Source: an uncultured Aquimarina sp. (lineage in GTDB: Bacteria > Bacteroidota > Bacteroidia > Flavobacteriales > Flavobacteriaceae). From it: a stretch of 43,133 bases of DNA. Under the pieces are notes generated by a model, which worked only from the letters and a program-made list of their open reading frames with translations, had not been told where the DNA came from and ran no database searches. Of the stretch, positions 25,875 through 35,481 are shown one piece after another. The stretch is from the NCBI GenBank assembly GCA_947493495.1, contig CANLRN010000031.1, positions 1 to 43,133 of the forward strand, written 5' to 3'. Within the stretch, counting starts at the first letter, position 1; each line of letters begins with the position of its first letter. A program made the position numbers and the translations under genes.

Positions 25875-28673
25875 TTATTTAAGACTAATCAGAATACTTG
25901 TTAAATTGTCTTTGGAGCCTAAATTAAGCTTTTTTCTTAATCTATGTCTGCTTACGTCCACACTTTGTGAACTAATCCCTAATAATGGAGCAATTTCTTT
26001 AGAAGATAAATTCATTTTTAGATATGCACATAATCTGAGATCTTTAGAGGTAAGATCTGGGTAGTTATTGGATAATTTCTCATAAAAATCTTGATGAGAC
26101 TTATCAAAATTAATTTCGAATAATTTACTTTCTTTGTCCGTGATATAGTACTCTACAAGTCTTATTAGCTCATTGTAACTATTAGTGGGTAATTTTTGCG
26201 AGGAGGTTTCTTGTATTTTTATAACCTTATCTCTAATCTTTTTTAATATTTTATTTTTGTTAAGATTAACATATGCTATCTGAGTAAGCTCTCGGCTTTT
26301 TGCCTTAATCTCATCTTGCAATTTAGAATTATTAAGCTCAATAATTTTTCGTTCTTGTTCTAATTTTTGAGCTTTGTGTTCCTCTTCTTGCTTAAGAAGT
26401 TTATGGGTTTTTTGTTCTAATAATTTTTTCTCTTGCTTCTTCATTTTATAACGATTGATCGTTACTCCTGTGAAAATCAAGAATAGAAACAATAAAAAGT
26501 ATACAAGATATGCTGATGGAGTTCTGTATATAGGTGGTTTAATTTTAAAGCTGAATTTTGTTTCTTTTACATCTCCGTTATATCGGGCTTTTAGGTACAA
26601 GTCATAAGGGCCTTCATCAAGAGCATATAAAGTCTGTTCAGTTTTTGTTGTCCAGTCACTCCATTGCTGATCATTTATCTTTATCTTATACATCACTTTT
26701 TCTCCATAAATAGGTAATGCATAGCCAACTTTAAGGTTGTTATCTGAAAAAGGAATTTCAGAATTCTGCGTATATGTTTTATTACTATTTACAGAAACAA
26801 AATCTCTAATCAAGACCGAATTTCTAAAATTTTTAATAGTTACTTCTTTATTTTTAGTATACATAGAAAAACCATTAAAAACTGGTATGATTTTATTTTT
26901 ATCGTGTAATGGAAAAATATTTAACAAATCTGGGATCAATTGATCGTTTAATTCATGGAAAACTTTTATTCTTTCTTTATTTTCTACTACAGCTCTATCG
27001 TTTTCCAAGTACCAAGTTTCATCACCATCAGTATATATTTTTGGAGCTTCCCCCTTAACTGTTCCAATTTCTTTTTTAATGAAATTACTATTCTCTACTG
27101 AATATGTGAATGAATGAAAGTTAGCTGTTATTACAATTTCATTTTCGACTTTAGAAAGAGATAGTGTTTTTCCTCCAAAATTTTCTACTGGATAAAAAAC
27201 AGGGTTTTTTAATTCTTTATTAATCACGTCTAGCTTATATCTAAAAACTCCTTCTTTTCGCAATGCTAACCATACGTGATTTTCTTGATCTAATTCTAAG
27301 TATCTGGCTGATTTTTCAAATCCTTTTAATTTATATCCCACCCATTTTTCTTCTTCTTTTTTATACAATGAGACTCCATTATAGTTTCCAGATAAAATTC
27401 CTTCTTCAGGCTGTCCTGGTATTGGTATTGATCTAAAATTCCATGCGCCTTGATCATCTCCTATCTTAGTAACTGTTTTTTTATCAACAATGTATGCTCC
27501 TTTATCATGACCTATATATATTTGATCTTTTACCTTTTCTATATTCCAGACTTGCCCATTCAATAATAATTCAAAATCATTATTTGTAGTATTGTTCTTA
27601 GTATCTACAACATAAAGTCCTTGATTCGTTCCTAGATACAATAGATTTTTTTCTATAATTGCGGCATAAGTTGTTCCCAACTCTCCATAGTAATCATAAT
27701 AATATTGCAGATGAGAATTTAATTTTACATAATCAACTCCATAATCTAATGCCAACCATAAATTAGATTCGTCATCCTGATATATGGACAGGATTGTATT
27801 ATTCTGTAATCCAGTTTTTTTATTTAGATTTTCTGCTTTCCCTGTTTTGGTATCCAAAATGTATAATCCATTAGATACTGTACCTAAGGCAATTTTGTTG
27901 TCTCTTAATTTAAGAAAAGAAAATACCTGATTCAGTATTAATTCATCTGATATAGAAAAATTAATGGAAACCAGTTTATTATTCTTAAGTTTAAATATTC
28001 CTTTAGTGTCTGTAATAATAAATAATTCATCTTCGATCTCTACAACTCCTATAATATATTCATTAAGTTCTTGATCACTTATTACTGGAATCAAATTGGT
28101 TCCTTGTAGTTTAAAAACTCCGTATTTATAGTCATTTACATAAACTTGACCATTTACCATATAGCTCCATCTAAATCGATATGGAGCAGGGATTTTAGTT
28201 ATAACATTGTCTTGATTAACATAGAGATTTCTAAAGGTCTGAAAAATTACTTGATCATCTACATAATGGGTTTTCCAGTATTCTTCGATATCTGCAGCTA
28301 CACTTTTATTGTTTAAATTACTATTGTGCAAAAAGGATATGTTGTAGTCAGAAAATTCAGTACTAGTTAATAGCCCGTGATAGCCATCTGCTCCAAAATA
28401 TATAGAATCTTTATTCTTAACAAGTATGCTTCTATTTGTTCTTTCTGCATTAGTAACAACAGATCTCCAGGATGTACCATCATATATCAAAATCTTATTG
28501 CCATTGGCAATATATAGCATCCCATTTTCATCTTGTTTAATATCCCAAGATTTTGCATCATATCCCATGTTTTTTGTGTCATAATGGGTAATATGAGGTA
28601 ATGCCATATTTTCAATAGACTGAGAAAACGTAGTTATGTAGAGAAAAAAAAAGAATAAAAACAGGCGATGCAT
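25875..28673 (-). CDS. Membrane-spanning propeller/Y_Y_Y/LuxR-type regulator
   Basis: A 932-residue sensor-regulator built in one chain. It has a signal sequence (LFLFFFFLYITTFS), a long periplasmic sensor with two-component-regulator propeller motifs (NNTILSIYQDDESNLWLALD, then NLLYLGTNQGLYVVD), a triple-tyrosine Y_Y_Y domain near 640-710, one membrane helix near 717-738, a cytoplasmic coiled coil near 742-805 (Lys/Glu/Gln rich) and a C-terminal LuxR helix-turn-helix (LTSKDLRLCAYLKMNLSSKE, then GISSQSVDVSRHRLRKKL). There is no kinase or receiver domain, so signal transfer to the DNA-binding end must be direct. It resembles SusR-like sensors beside sugar operons. It is placed between GH3 genes and a LacI gene, so glucan oligosaccharides are the likely signal. 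Confidence 0.88.
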   Translation of the reverse strand: MHRLFLFFFFLYITTFSQSIENMALPHITHYDTKNMGYDAKSWDIKQDENGMLYIANGNKILIYDGTSWRSVVTNAERTNRSILVKNKDSIYFGADGYHGLLTSTEFSDYNISFLHNSNLNNKSVAADIEEYWKTHYVDDQVIFQTFRNLYVNQDNVITKIPAPYRFRWSYMVNGQVYVNDYKYGVFKLQGTNLIPVISDQELNEYIIGVVEIEDELFIITDTKGIFKLKNNKLVSINFSISDELILNQVFSFLKLRDNKIALGTVSNGLYILDTKTGKAENLNKKTGLQNNTILSIYQDDESNLWLALDYGVDYVKLNSHLQYYYDYYGELGTTYAAIIEKNLLYLGTNQGLYVVDTKNNTTNNDFELLLNGQVWNIEKVKDQIYIGHDKGAYIVDKKTVTKIGDDQGAWNFRSIPIPGQPEEGILSGNYNGVSLYKKEEEKWVGYKLKGFEKSARYLELDQENHVWLALRKEGVFRYKLDVINKELKNPVFYPVENFGGKTLSLSKVENEIVITANFHSFTYSVENSNFIKKEIGTVKGEAPKIYTDGDETWYLENDRAVVENKERIKVFHELNDQLIPDLLNIFPLHDKNKIIPVFNGFSMYTKNKEVTIKNFRNSVLIRDFVSVNSNKTYTQNSEIPFSDNNLKVGYALPIYGEKVMYKIKINDQQWSDWTTKTEQTLYALDEGPYDLYLKARYNGDVKETKFSFKIKPPIYRTPSAYLVYFLLFLFLIFTGVTINRYKMKKQEKKLLEQKTHKLLKQEEEHKAQKLEQERKIIELNNSKLQDEIKAKSRELTQIAYVNLNKNKILKKIRDKVIKIQETSSQKLPTNSYNELIRLVEYYITDKESKLFEINFDKSHQDFYEKLSNNYPDLTSKDLRLCAYLKMNLSSKEIAPLLGISSQSVDVSRHRLRKKLNLGSKDNLTSILISLK

Positions 28674-28701
28674 TTGTTGTTTTTTAACAGGTAATAGCTA
28701 T

Positions 28702-28709
28702 CAAATATA
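28702..28709 (-). promoter_or_regulatory. Putative -7 promoter box for the membrane regulator
   Basis: TATATTTG on the minus strand, an exact TAnnTTTG match, 28 bases upstream of the ATG at 28673. A TTG 15 bases farther upstream is closer than the usual -33 spacing. It would let the regulator be made independently of the GH3 genes, which end 143 bp upstream. Confidence 0.4.
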
Positions 28710-28816
28710 CTACAATATTCTTAACAATATATCCAGATCACTTCACTTTGAAATCAATTTAATGTATATATTTATTTATTTATTATTTTAAACTAATCAT
28801 CTAATTATTTTTATGT

Positions 28817-31093
28817 TCAATTGAGTTTAAATTTTGTTTTCAGATTCCCAATACTAATTTCGAAATCTCCAGCTTCTGCTATTGTTTTCATATCTTCATT
28901 TACAAAAGACAATTGTTCTTTGGTAATAGTAAAACTCACTTTCTTAGACTCTCCAACATCTAAATCTATTTTTTTATACCCTTTTAGTGCTTTTACTTCT
29001 GGTGTGATACTAGCATATAAATCACTTATATATAATAAAACAGACTCTTTTCCTGTTCTGTTACCAGAATTGGTAACTTCTACAGAAACTTCTAAAGTAC
29101 CTTCTTGGTTCATTTCCTGAGCACTAATTGTAAGATTGTTATACTCGAAGGTAGTGTAAGAAAGTCCATCTCCAAATTGATATTGCTGGTCATAGTCAGA
29201 TTCGTAATAATTAGGTATAGCTATATTATCAGAATGCTTATGATTATAGTTTACAAAAGCATGAGGATGTTTAGGGTAATTTATCGGCAATCTACCTGAT
29301 GGATTTTCTACTCCATATACTAAGTCTACTAATGCGTCTGCTCCATAGTTTCCTGGTAAATATGCCATGAAAATTGCATCAGCTAATGGTTCTATTTCAT
29401 TAAAAATAATGGGTCTCCCTTCTAATAAAACAAATATGATTTTTTTACCTGTTTTAGCTAGTGCTTTTGCTAATTCAATTTGATCATCAGGCATGATAAT
29501 AGAATTGATATTCCCAGGAGTTTCTGTATATGAATTTTCTCCTAGACATAATACTACTACATCGCATTGTTTAGCTGCTTGTACTGCCGCATTGATATCA
29601 TCTGTTTTATCAAAAGAAACTCCTTGCTTAAAAATTGTATTTCCTTTTTTCAAGAAAGCTTCTGAAATTGTATTCATAGTTGCTGCATACGTATCCGCTT
29701 CACTACCTTGCCAATTATAAGACCAACCTCCATTTAATGGCCTCATAGAATTTGATGTGGGACCGGTGATCAAAACTTTGGTAGTCTCTTTAAGAGGAAG
29801 GATCTGATTCTTGTTTTTTAATAAAGTAATAGATTCAATAGCTGCTTTCCTACTTACAGCAGCAAACTTATTAGATCCAAAATCTGGATAATCTTTGGGA
29901 TCAGTTACAGGGGATTCAAACAATCCTAATTGCATTTTAACCTTTAAGATTCTAGAAACTGCACTATCAATTCTTTCAATAGGAACACTTCCTTCTTTTA
30001 CCAATTCTATTAGTAAATCAATAAATTCAAAATCATGAGGAACCATACTCATATCAACCCCCGCATTGATTGAAATTTTTATTGCTTCCTTGATTGTTTC
30101 TGCAATTTTATGTCTTGTATGTAAATAATTAATATCTGCCCAATCCGTAACGGCAATTCCATCAAAACCGAGCTCATCTCTTAATATATCTGTTAGTAAA
30201 AATTTACTAGCGTGTACAGGTACGCCATTAATCTCTCCCGAATTAATCATTAATGTAAGAGATCCTGCATCTACTGCTTCTTTAAATGCTGGTAAAAAAT
30301 ACTGTCGTAATTCACGCTCAGGGATCCAAGCTGGAGTTCTATCTTTTCCTGAAAGAGGAACACTATACCCTAGGTAATGTTTCATACAAGAAGCTACCCT
30401 ATATCTATCTCCTAATTCTCCCTGGTAACCTTCTATCATAGCTACACCCATTGTTTTTCCTAGATAAACATCTTCTCCAAAGGTTTCCCACAAACGTGGC
30501 CATAATGGGTTTCTTCCGAGACCTAAAACAGGTGAAAAATTCCACGGAATTGAAGAAGCTCTTGTTTCATATGCTGAAATCTTAGCAATTTCTTTTACTA
30601 ATTCTGTATTAAAAGTAGCTGCTAATCCAATTTGTTGTGGAAAAAGAGTGGCTCCTGTTGTATAGTTTACCCCATGGATTGCGTCTATACCATATATGAT
30701 AGGTATTTGCCTAGGAGTTTTGGCAGTTTTATCTTGAAACACTTTTATGGTATTGTACCATTCTTCTTTGGATAAAGGAACTCCAGGAGTATTTAATATT
30801 GACCCTACTTTATAAGTGAGGATTGCCTTATCTACCAATGCAGAATCTAATGTATAAGGTTTTGAAGAGCTATATTGATTATCGCCTTTAGTTATTACAT
30901 CCAACGTTATCTGAGTCATCTGACCTATTTTTTCTTCGAGGGTCATCTGCTCAAGCAGATTAGCAACTCTTTTATCTATATCTGAGCTCATTTTAGAGGT
31001 TTCTTTTGGGGTTGAACTTTTTTGTTCTGTATTATTTGTATTAGAATTACAACTCCCCACAATAATTCCTAATAATAATATATATATCCGCAT
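28817..31093 (-). CDS. GH3-family beta-glucosidase lipoprotein
   Basis: Exo-acting beta-glucosidase of family GH3 in the envelope. The 758-residue protein has a short lipoprotein signal (IYILLLGIIVGSC, Cys15), then the (alpha/beta)8 N-terminal domain, the alpha/beta sandwich domain and a fibronectin-III-like C-terminus (ISIGNLKTKF). Catalytic nucleophile D317 lies in GFDGIAVTDWAD; substrate-binding KH is in ASCMKHYLGY; the motif GRNPLWPRLWETFGEDVYL is typical. Its ATG is three bases after the stop of the preceding GH3, so they are coupled. The two are only distantly similar and may cut different linkages, for example beta-1,3 and beta-1,4 or 1,6. Confidence 0.93.
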   Translation of the reverse strand: MRIYILLLGIIVGSCNSNTNNTEQKSSTPKETSKMSSDIDKRVANLLEQMTLEEKIGQMTQITLDVITKGDNQYSSSKPYTLDSALVDKAILTYKVGSILNTPGVPLSKEEWYNTIKVFQDKTAKTPRQIPIIYGIDAIHGVNYTTGATLFPQQIGLAATFNTELVKEIAKISAYETRASSIPWNFSPVLGLGRNPLWPRLWETFGEDVYLGKTMGVAMIEGYQGELGDRYRVASCMKHYLGYSVPLSGKDRTPAWIPERELRQYFLPAFKEAVDAGSLTLMINSGEINGVPVHASKFLLTDILRDELGFDGIAVTDWADINYLHTRHKIAETIKEAIKISINAGVDMSMVPHDFEFIDLLIELVKEGSVPIERIDSAVSRILKVKMQLGLFESPVTDPKDYPDFGSNKFAAVSRKAAIESITLLKNKNQILPLKETTKVLITGPTSNSMRPLNGGWSYNWQGSEADTYAATMNTISEAFLKKGNTIFKQGVSFDKTDDINAAVQAAKQCDVVVLCLGENSYTETPGNINSIIMPDDQIELAKALAKTGKKIIFVLLEGRPIIFNEIEPLADAIFMAYLPGNYGADALVDLVYGVENPSGRLPINYPKHPHAFVNYNHKHSDNIAIPNYYESDYDQQYQFGDGLSYTTFEYNNLTISAQEMNQEGTLEVSVEVTNSGNRTGKESVLLYISDLYASITPEVKALKGYKKIDLDVGESKKVSFTITKEQLSFVNEDMKTIAEAGDFEISIGNLKTKFKLN

Positions 31094-31096
31094 AAT

Positions 31097-33424
31097 TTAT
31101 TCTTTAAATGTAAAATCAGCTGCCAATCCATCTACAGAGTTACCTCCTATAAAGACTTTGAAGTCTCCATATTCTGCTTCCCATTTTTTATTTGCTGTAT
31201 AGTAACTGATGATCTCTTCATCTATTGTAAATACTACTGTTTTACTCTGTTTTGGCTCTAATTCAATGAGTTTAAATCCTTTTAATTGTTTTATGGGTCT
31301 AGTTATACTGCCTAATAGATCTCGTATATATAATTGCACTACCTCTTTACCCTGTACATCTCCTGTATTTTTTATGGTTACTGAAACTTTTATTTGTCCT
31401 CCAGAAGAAAATGAAGGAGCACTGGTTTGCATATTTTCATATTGAAATGTAGTGTAACTCAGTCCATAACCGAATGGAAATAACGCAGTATTTTTTTCAT
31501 CTGTATAATGTGACCAAAACACCATGCCATCAGAGTTAACAGGTCTTCCTGTATTTTTACTATTGTAGTACAATGGCAACTGACCTACATGTCTTGGAAA
31601 AGAGACCGGCAATTTACCAGAAGGATTGTATGTGCCAAATACCACATCTGCAATAGCATTTCCTGATTCGGTTCCTAAATGCCAGGTTTCTAAAATAGCT
31701 TTCGATTTTTCTGCAATATCAGGAATTGCCATGGGGCGACCATTCATTAGAATTACAACAATATTTTTATTCACTGCATATACTTCATCAAACATTTTTT
31801 TCTGCGGATGTGTTAATGATATACTCACTTGACTTCTCGCTTCTCCAGATTGAAATGCTTCTTCTCCAAGTACCATAATGACTAATTCTGCTTCTTTTGC
31901 AACCTCTACAGCTTCAGGAATCCCTGTAAGATCTTCTCTATTAACTTTTAGCTCGTGTACAAAACTTCTATCTCCAATACCAATCTCTACCCCTTTAGCA
32001 TATAAAATCTTAGTACTCTGATCAATCTGCGTCTTAATCCCATCTATAAAAGAGACGGCAGAGTTAGGTGTAGCCATTCCTCGCCAACTACCAATAGGAG
32101 TATCTTTATCATCTGCTAAAGAACCTATGATAGCCACACTCTTGATCTCTTTTTTTAGTGGTAAAATACCATTGTCATTTTTAAGTAATACAATTGATTT
32201 TCTGGCAATATCCCTAGCTATTTCTCTATGCTCTTTGGTATATACATCATTCTTTTCCCTTTCTTCATTACAATATTTGTATGGATCTTCAAACAATCCT
32301 AATTTAAATTTTACTCTCAATATTCTTTTGGCAGCCTGATTGATTAAATCTTCATCTATTTTACCTTCCTTTACTAATTGTTTTAGCCCTGTTTCATATG
32401 CTCTACCCTCCATATCCATATCATTTCCTGCCTGTATCGCCAATTTTGCTGCATGCGTTTTATCCTTAGCATATCCATGGTACATCATTTCTGTGATTGA
32501 TGCCCAATCAGAAACTATAAATCCATCCCAATTCCACGTATTTTTTAAGAGAGAACGCTGTAATTCTTTATGAGCAGTAGCTGGTATTCCATTAATTTCA
32601 TTAAAAGAACTCATCATACTAGCTACTCCTGCATTTACAGCTGCTTTAAAAGGAGGTAATATCGTATTATGCAGTTCGTATTCACCTATATGTACCGTAT
32701 TATAATCTCTGCCTCCTTCTGCAAATCCATATGCTGCAAGATGTTTTGCACAAGCTGCTAAAGTTGTACTTTTAGTGAGATCATCTCCTTGAAAGCCTCT
32801 TATTTTAGCTACTGCAACTTTTGACCCAAGATAAGGATCTTCTCCTGCTCCTTCCATCACTCTACCCCAACGTGCATCTCTAGAAATATCCACCATAGGA
32901 CCAAAAGCCCAATTAATACCAGAAGCTGTTGCTTCTTTGGCTGCAATAGAAGCAGATTTCTCTATGGCTTGTACATCCCAACTAGCTCCTTCTGCCAATG
33001 GAATCGGAAACATAGTTTTAAACCCATGAATTACATCATACCCAAAAAGCAATGGAATTTTTAATCTCGAATGTTCAATAACTTTTTGCTGTAACTCTCT
33101 TGCACCTGCTACCGTTGTCACATTAAGCATTGCCCCAACTTCTCCATTCTTTATTTTTCTATACTTTTCTTTATTCCCTACATCAGATGGTGGTCCAGTA
33201 ACATCCCAACTTCCATTATATAAAACTAATTGACCTATTTTTTCTTTAAGTGTCATTAAAGATAAAATAGAGTCTATACTTTTTTCAATTTTATCAGACG
33301 GTTCTTTTTTTATCAAGTATTGAGAAAAAGATAGTTGTGGTACTATCAAAATACATATAAAAATAATGAGTAGTGCTTGCTCTTTAAGACGAAATTGTCT
33401 GCATATATTAATGCTATTGATCAT
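31097..33424 (-). CDS. GH3-family periplasmic beta-glucosidase (BglX-like)
   Basis: A 775-residue secreted GH3 enzyme resembling BglX. The signal peptide is long (positive region to about residue 16, hydrophobic core 17-33, cleavage after FSQ). Nucleophile D306 is in WDGFIVSDWAS; ACAKHLAAYG and GRVMEGAGEDPYLGS are family signatures; the C-terminal fibronectin-III-like domain ends FKVFIGGNSVDG. No Cys-anchor is present, so it is probably periplasmic. First gene of the GH3-GH3-regulator-LacI unit, with 590 bp of AT-rich sequence upstream and an inverted repeat at 33491-33514. Confidence 0.93.
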   Translation of the reverse strand: MINSINICRQFRLKEQALLIIFICILIVPQLSFSQYLIKKEPSDKIEKSIDSILSLMTLKEKIGQLVLYNGSWDVTGPPSDVGNKEKYRKIKNGEVGAMLNVTTVAGARELQQKVIEHSRLKIPLLFGYDVIHGFKTMFPIPLAEGASWDVQAIEKSASIAAKEATASGINWAFGPMVDISRDARWGRVMEGAGEDPYLGSKVAVAKIRGFQGDDLTKSTTLAACAKHLAAYGFAEGGRDYNTVHIGEYELHNTILPPFKAAVNAGVASMMSSFNEINGIPATAHKELQRSLLKNTWNWDGFIVSDWASITEMMYHGYAKDKTHAAKLAIQAGNDMDMEGRAYETGLKQLVKEGKIDEDLINQAAKRILRVKFKLGLFEDPYKYCNEEREKNDVYTKEHREIARDIARKSIVLLKNDNGILPLKKEIKSVAIIGSLADDKDTPIGSWRGMATPNSAVSFIDGIKTQIDQSTKILYAKGVEIGIGDRSFVHELKVNREDLTGIPEAVEVAKEAELVIMVLGEEAFQSGEARSQVSISLTHPQKKMFDEVYAVNKNIVVILMNGRPMAIPDIAEKSKAILETWHLGTESGNAIADVVFGTYNPSGKLPVSFPRHVGQLPLYYNSKNTGRPVNSDGMVFWSHYTDEKNTALFPFGYGLSYTTFQYENMQTSAPSFSSGGQIKVSVTIKNTGDVQGKEVVQLYIRDLLGSITRPIKQLKGFKLIELEPKQSKTVVFTIDEEIISYYTANKKWEAEYGDFKVFIGGNSVDGLAADFTFKE

Positions 33425-34015
33425 GTTATGATATATTTAACTCACATTTAGTATATAATTGATTTGCAGTTTTTTTAAAAAATAAAAACCGTTCATTTGT
33501 ATATGGTAATGAACTTATTCTGGGACAGTTAGCTTATATCTTAAATATTTCTTTATTTACTGTATCTTTTCAATAAGATTTTATCTAATTGTGCGACAAA
33601 ATTACAATATTACATTTCTAAATTTTATAACACACTAATCTTAACATCTTATTTACAAAAATCCAAAACATTTAGTTTCAATAGCTTAAATAGAATATAA
33701 TTAATTATTTATCAAGCATTTAAAATATAATCGTTTTGTTAAAATTATATCAAAAATTTATCACCTAATTAACATTATAGTATAGATTTTGTATATATAA
33801 TCATTCAACAAAAAATTATATACAATACAGAACTATATTCTTGTTCAAAAAAAACTATATATTTTTAGAATTATATTTCTTAATGATACTATACAAAATG
33901 ATTTAAATAATCCTATTTTAGTCTTATCATAAAAAGATCACTAATAATTCAGTGTAAGTATTAAGATATTTATATCGACTAAGAAATAATTGCTTGCATT
34001 AAAAACATAAATTAT
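33425..34015. other. 591-bp AT-rich divergent promoter region
   Basis: Separates the GH3 operon (minus) from the arsenosugar cluster (plus). No gene is apparent. It contains an inverted repeat near the GH3 side (33491-33514). No ArsR-type palindrome or TAnnTTTG box was recognised in front of the arsenosugar genes. Confidence 0.6.
33491..33514. promoter_or_regulatory. Inverted repeat upstream of the GH3 operon
   Basis: GTTCATT (33491-33497) and AATGAAC (33508-33514) are perfect 7-bp arms around a 10-base spacer. It lies 67-90 bp upstream of the GH3 ATG, a plausible place for an operator. Chance occurrence in AT-rich DNA cannot be excluded. Confidence 0.35.
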
Positions 34016-34351
34016 ATGTCTAAAACATATTATGATCCTTCGGATCTTAGAAAATTTGGAAAAATAACCGAATGGAGTGAGGAATTAGGAACTAAATTTT
34101 TTGAGTATTACGGTAAAGTTTTTGAAGAAGGAGCCTTGAGTGCCAGAGAAAAATCACTAATTGCACTAGCAGTTTCTCACGTTGTTAAGTGTCCATATTG
34201 TATTGATGCATATACTAAAGATGGTTTACAAAAGGGTATTACTAAAGAAGAAATGATGGAGGCTGTTCATGCGGGTGCAGCTATAGAAAGTGGCGCAACT
34301 TTAGTACACGGGGTACAAATGATGAACAAATACGAAAAATTATCTATGTAA
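34016..34351 (+). CDS. Arsenosugar-associated AhpD/carboxymuconolactone-decarboxylase-like protein
   Basis: A 111-residue protein of the carboxymuconolactone decarboxylase/AhpD fold, of the small peroxidase-like type found next to arsS. The redox pair C59-P-Y-C62 follows the helix REKSLIALAVSHVVK as in AhpD, but the His that normally follows the second Cys is replaced (CIDAY). It may reduce a thiol or handle arsenic-linked oxidants; its reaction is not established. It is the first gene of the cluster, 61 bp before arsS. Confidence 0.87.
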   Translation: MSKTYYDPSDLRKFGKITEWSEELGTKFFEYYGKVFEEGALSAREKSLIALAVSHVVKCPYCIDAYTKDGLQKGITKEEMMEAVHAGAAIESGATLVHGVQMMNKYEKLSM

Positions 34352-34412
34352 TAAATAAACTGTTCTGTTTACATAAAAACTATCAAAAAAGAATTCTAGA
34401 TTAAAACTCTTT

Positions 34413-35468
34413 ATGGCTACAAAGTCCTTACAAAAAAGAAATGATGAATTAGCAAATGCTAACAAACAGTTAGAAATTCTATCTAATGGAATTTTTGCAA
34501 CTGGAGAATTGCCAAAATTTGCTGATAAAATTGCAGAAACTGGTCATAACCCATTAAGACCAAAAAAGCTAGAAGTTTTACAGATCAATGTAGGCTACAT
34601 GTGCAATCAAGTATGTGAACATTGCCACGTAGATGCAGGCCCTGACCGAAAAGAGATTATGACCAAAGAAACAATGCTGCAATGCCTGGATGTTATAAAA
34701 AATACAGGAGCGCATACATTGGATCTTACTGGAGGAGCTCCAGAAATGAATCCTAATTTTAGATGGTTTGTAGAAGAAGCTAGTAAAGCGGGTATCAAAG
34801 ATTTTATAGTGCGGAGTAATCTTACGATTATTAGAGCTAACAAAAAGTATTATGACTTGCCTGATTTTTTTAAGAAACATAATGTGCATGTAGTTTCCTC
34901 TATGCCGCATTGGACTAGAGGCAAAACAGATAAGCAGCGAGGTGATGGTGTTTTTGATAAATCAATCAAAGCATTACAAGAACTAAATGAACGTGGATAT
35001 GGAATGCCAGATAGCCCTCTTAAATTAGATTTGGTTTATAATCCTTCTGGAGCATTTTTACCAGGGGATCAAATGGCTATGGAGAAAGATTTTAAAAACG
35101 CATTAATCGAGGATTTTGGGATTCACTTTCATGACTTATTCGCGATTACTAATTTACCCATCAGTAGATTTTTAGATTACTTAATTGCTTCAGAAAACTA
35201 TGAGGATTATATGTATGCACTCGTAGAGGCCTATAACCCTGCAGCGGTAGAAAGTGTGATGTGTACCAATACTATTTCTATAAGTTGGGATGGATGGTTA
35301 TATGATTGTGATTTTAACCAAATGTTAGATCTTAAAGTTGCTAGCAAAGTAAAACATATAAGTGAATACAATGAGGACGTATTAAATGACAGAAATATTG
35401 TAATTTCACAGCATTGCTATGGATGTACTGCTGGAGCAGGAAGTAGCTGTCAAGGAACAGTCGCGTAA
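34413..35468 (+). CDS. arsS: Arsenosugar biosynthesis radical SAM protein ArsS
   Basis: Radical SAM enzyme that joins the 5'-deoxyadenosyl group of SAM to dimethylarsenic, the committed step of arsenosugar formation. The 351-residue protein has the 4Fe-4S motif C64-x3-C68-x2-C71 (GYMCNQVCEHCH), the LDLTGGAPEMNP region for SAM contact, and a C-terminal DUF3641-type Cys domain (MCTNT, then YDCDFNQML and QHCYGCTAGAGSSCQG). Some relatives carry selenocysteine in the C-terminal Cys region; here all positions are ordinary Cys codons and no in-frame TGA occurs. Followed 13 bases later by the first DUF2064 gene. Confidence 0.95.
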   Translation: MATKSLQKRNDELANANKQLEILSNGIFATGELPKFADKIAETGHNPLRPKKLEVLQINVGYMCNQVCEHCHVDAGPDRKEIMTKETMLQCLDVIKNTGAHTLDLTGGAPEMNPNFRWFVEEASKAGIKDFIVRSNLTIIRANKKYYDLPDFFKKHNVHVVSSMPHWTRGKTDKQRGDGVFDKSIKALQELNERGYGMPDSPLKLDLVYNPSGAFLPGDQMAMEKDFKNALIEDFGIHFHDLFAITNLPISRFLDYLIASENYEDYMYALVEAYNPAAVESVMCTNTISISWDGWLYDCDFNQMLDLKVASKVKHISEYNEDVLNDRNIVISQHCYGCTAGAGSSCQGTVA

Positions 35469-35481
35469 TACTAAATTGATA

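Noticed and set aside
33425..34015. CRISPR, tRNA or small RNA in the large AT-rich spacer
   Set aside because: No regularly spaced repeats, no tRNA-like cloverleaf and no GC-rich stem were seen; only one 7-bp inverted repeat stands out.
34413..35468. Selenocysteine in ArsS
   Set aside because: Some ArsS homologs use selenocysteine, but no in-frame TGA is present and all C-terminal Cys codons are TGT or TGC.
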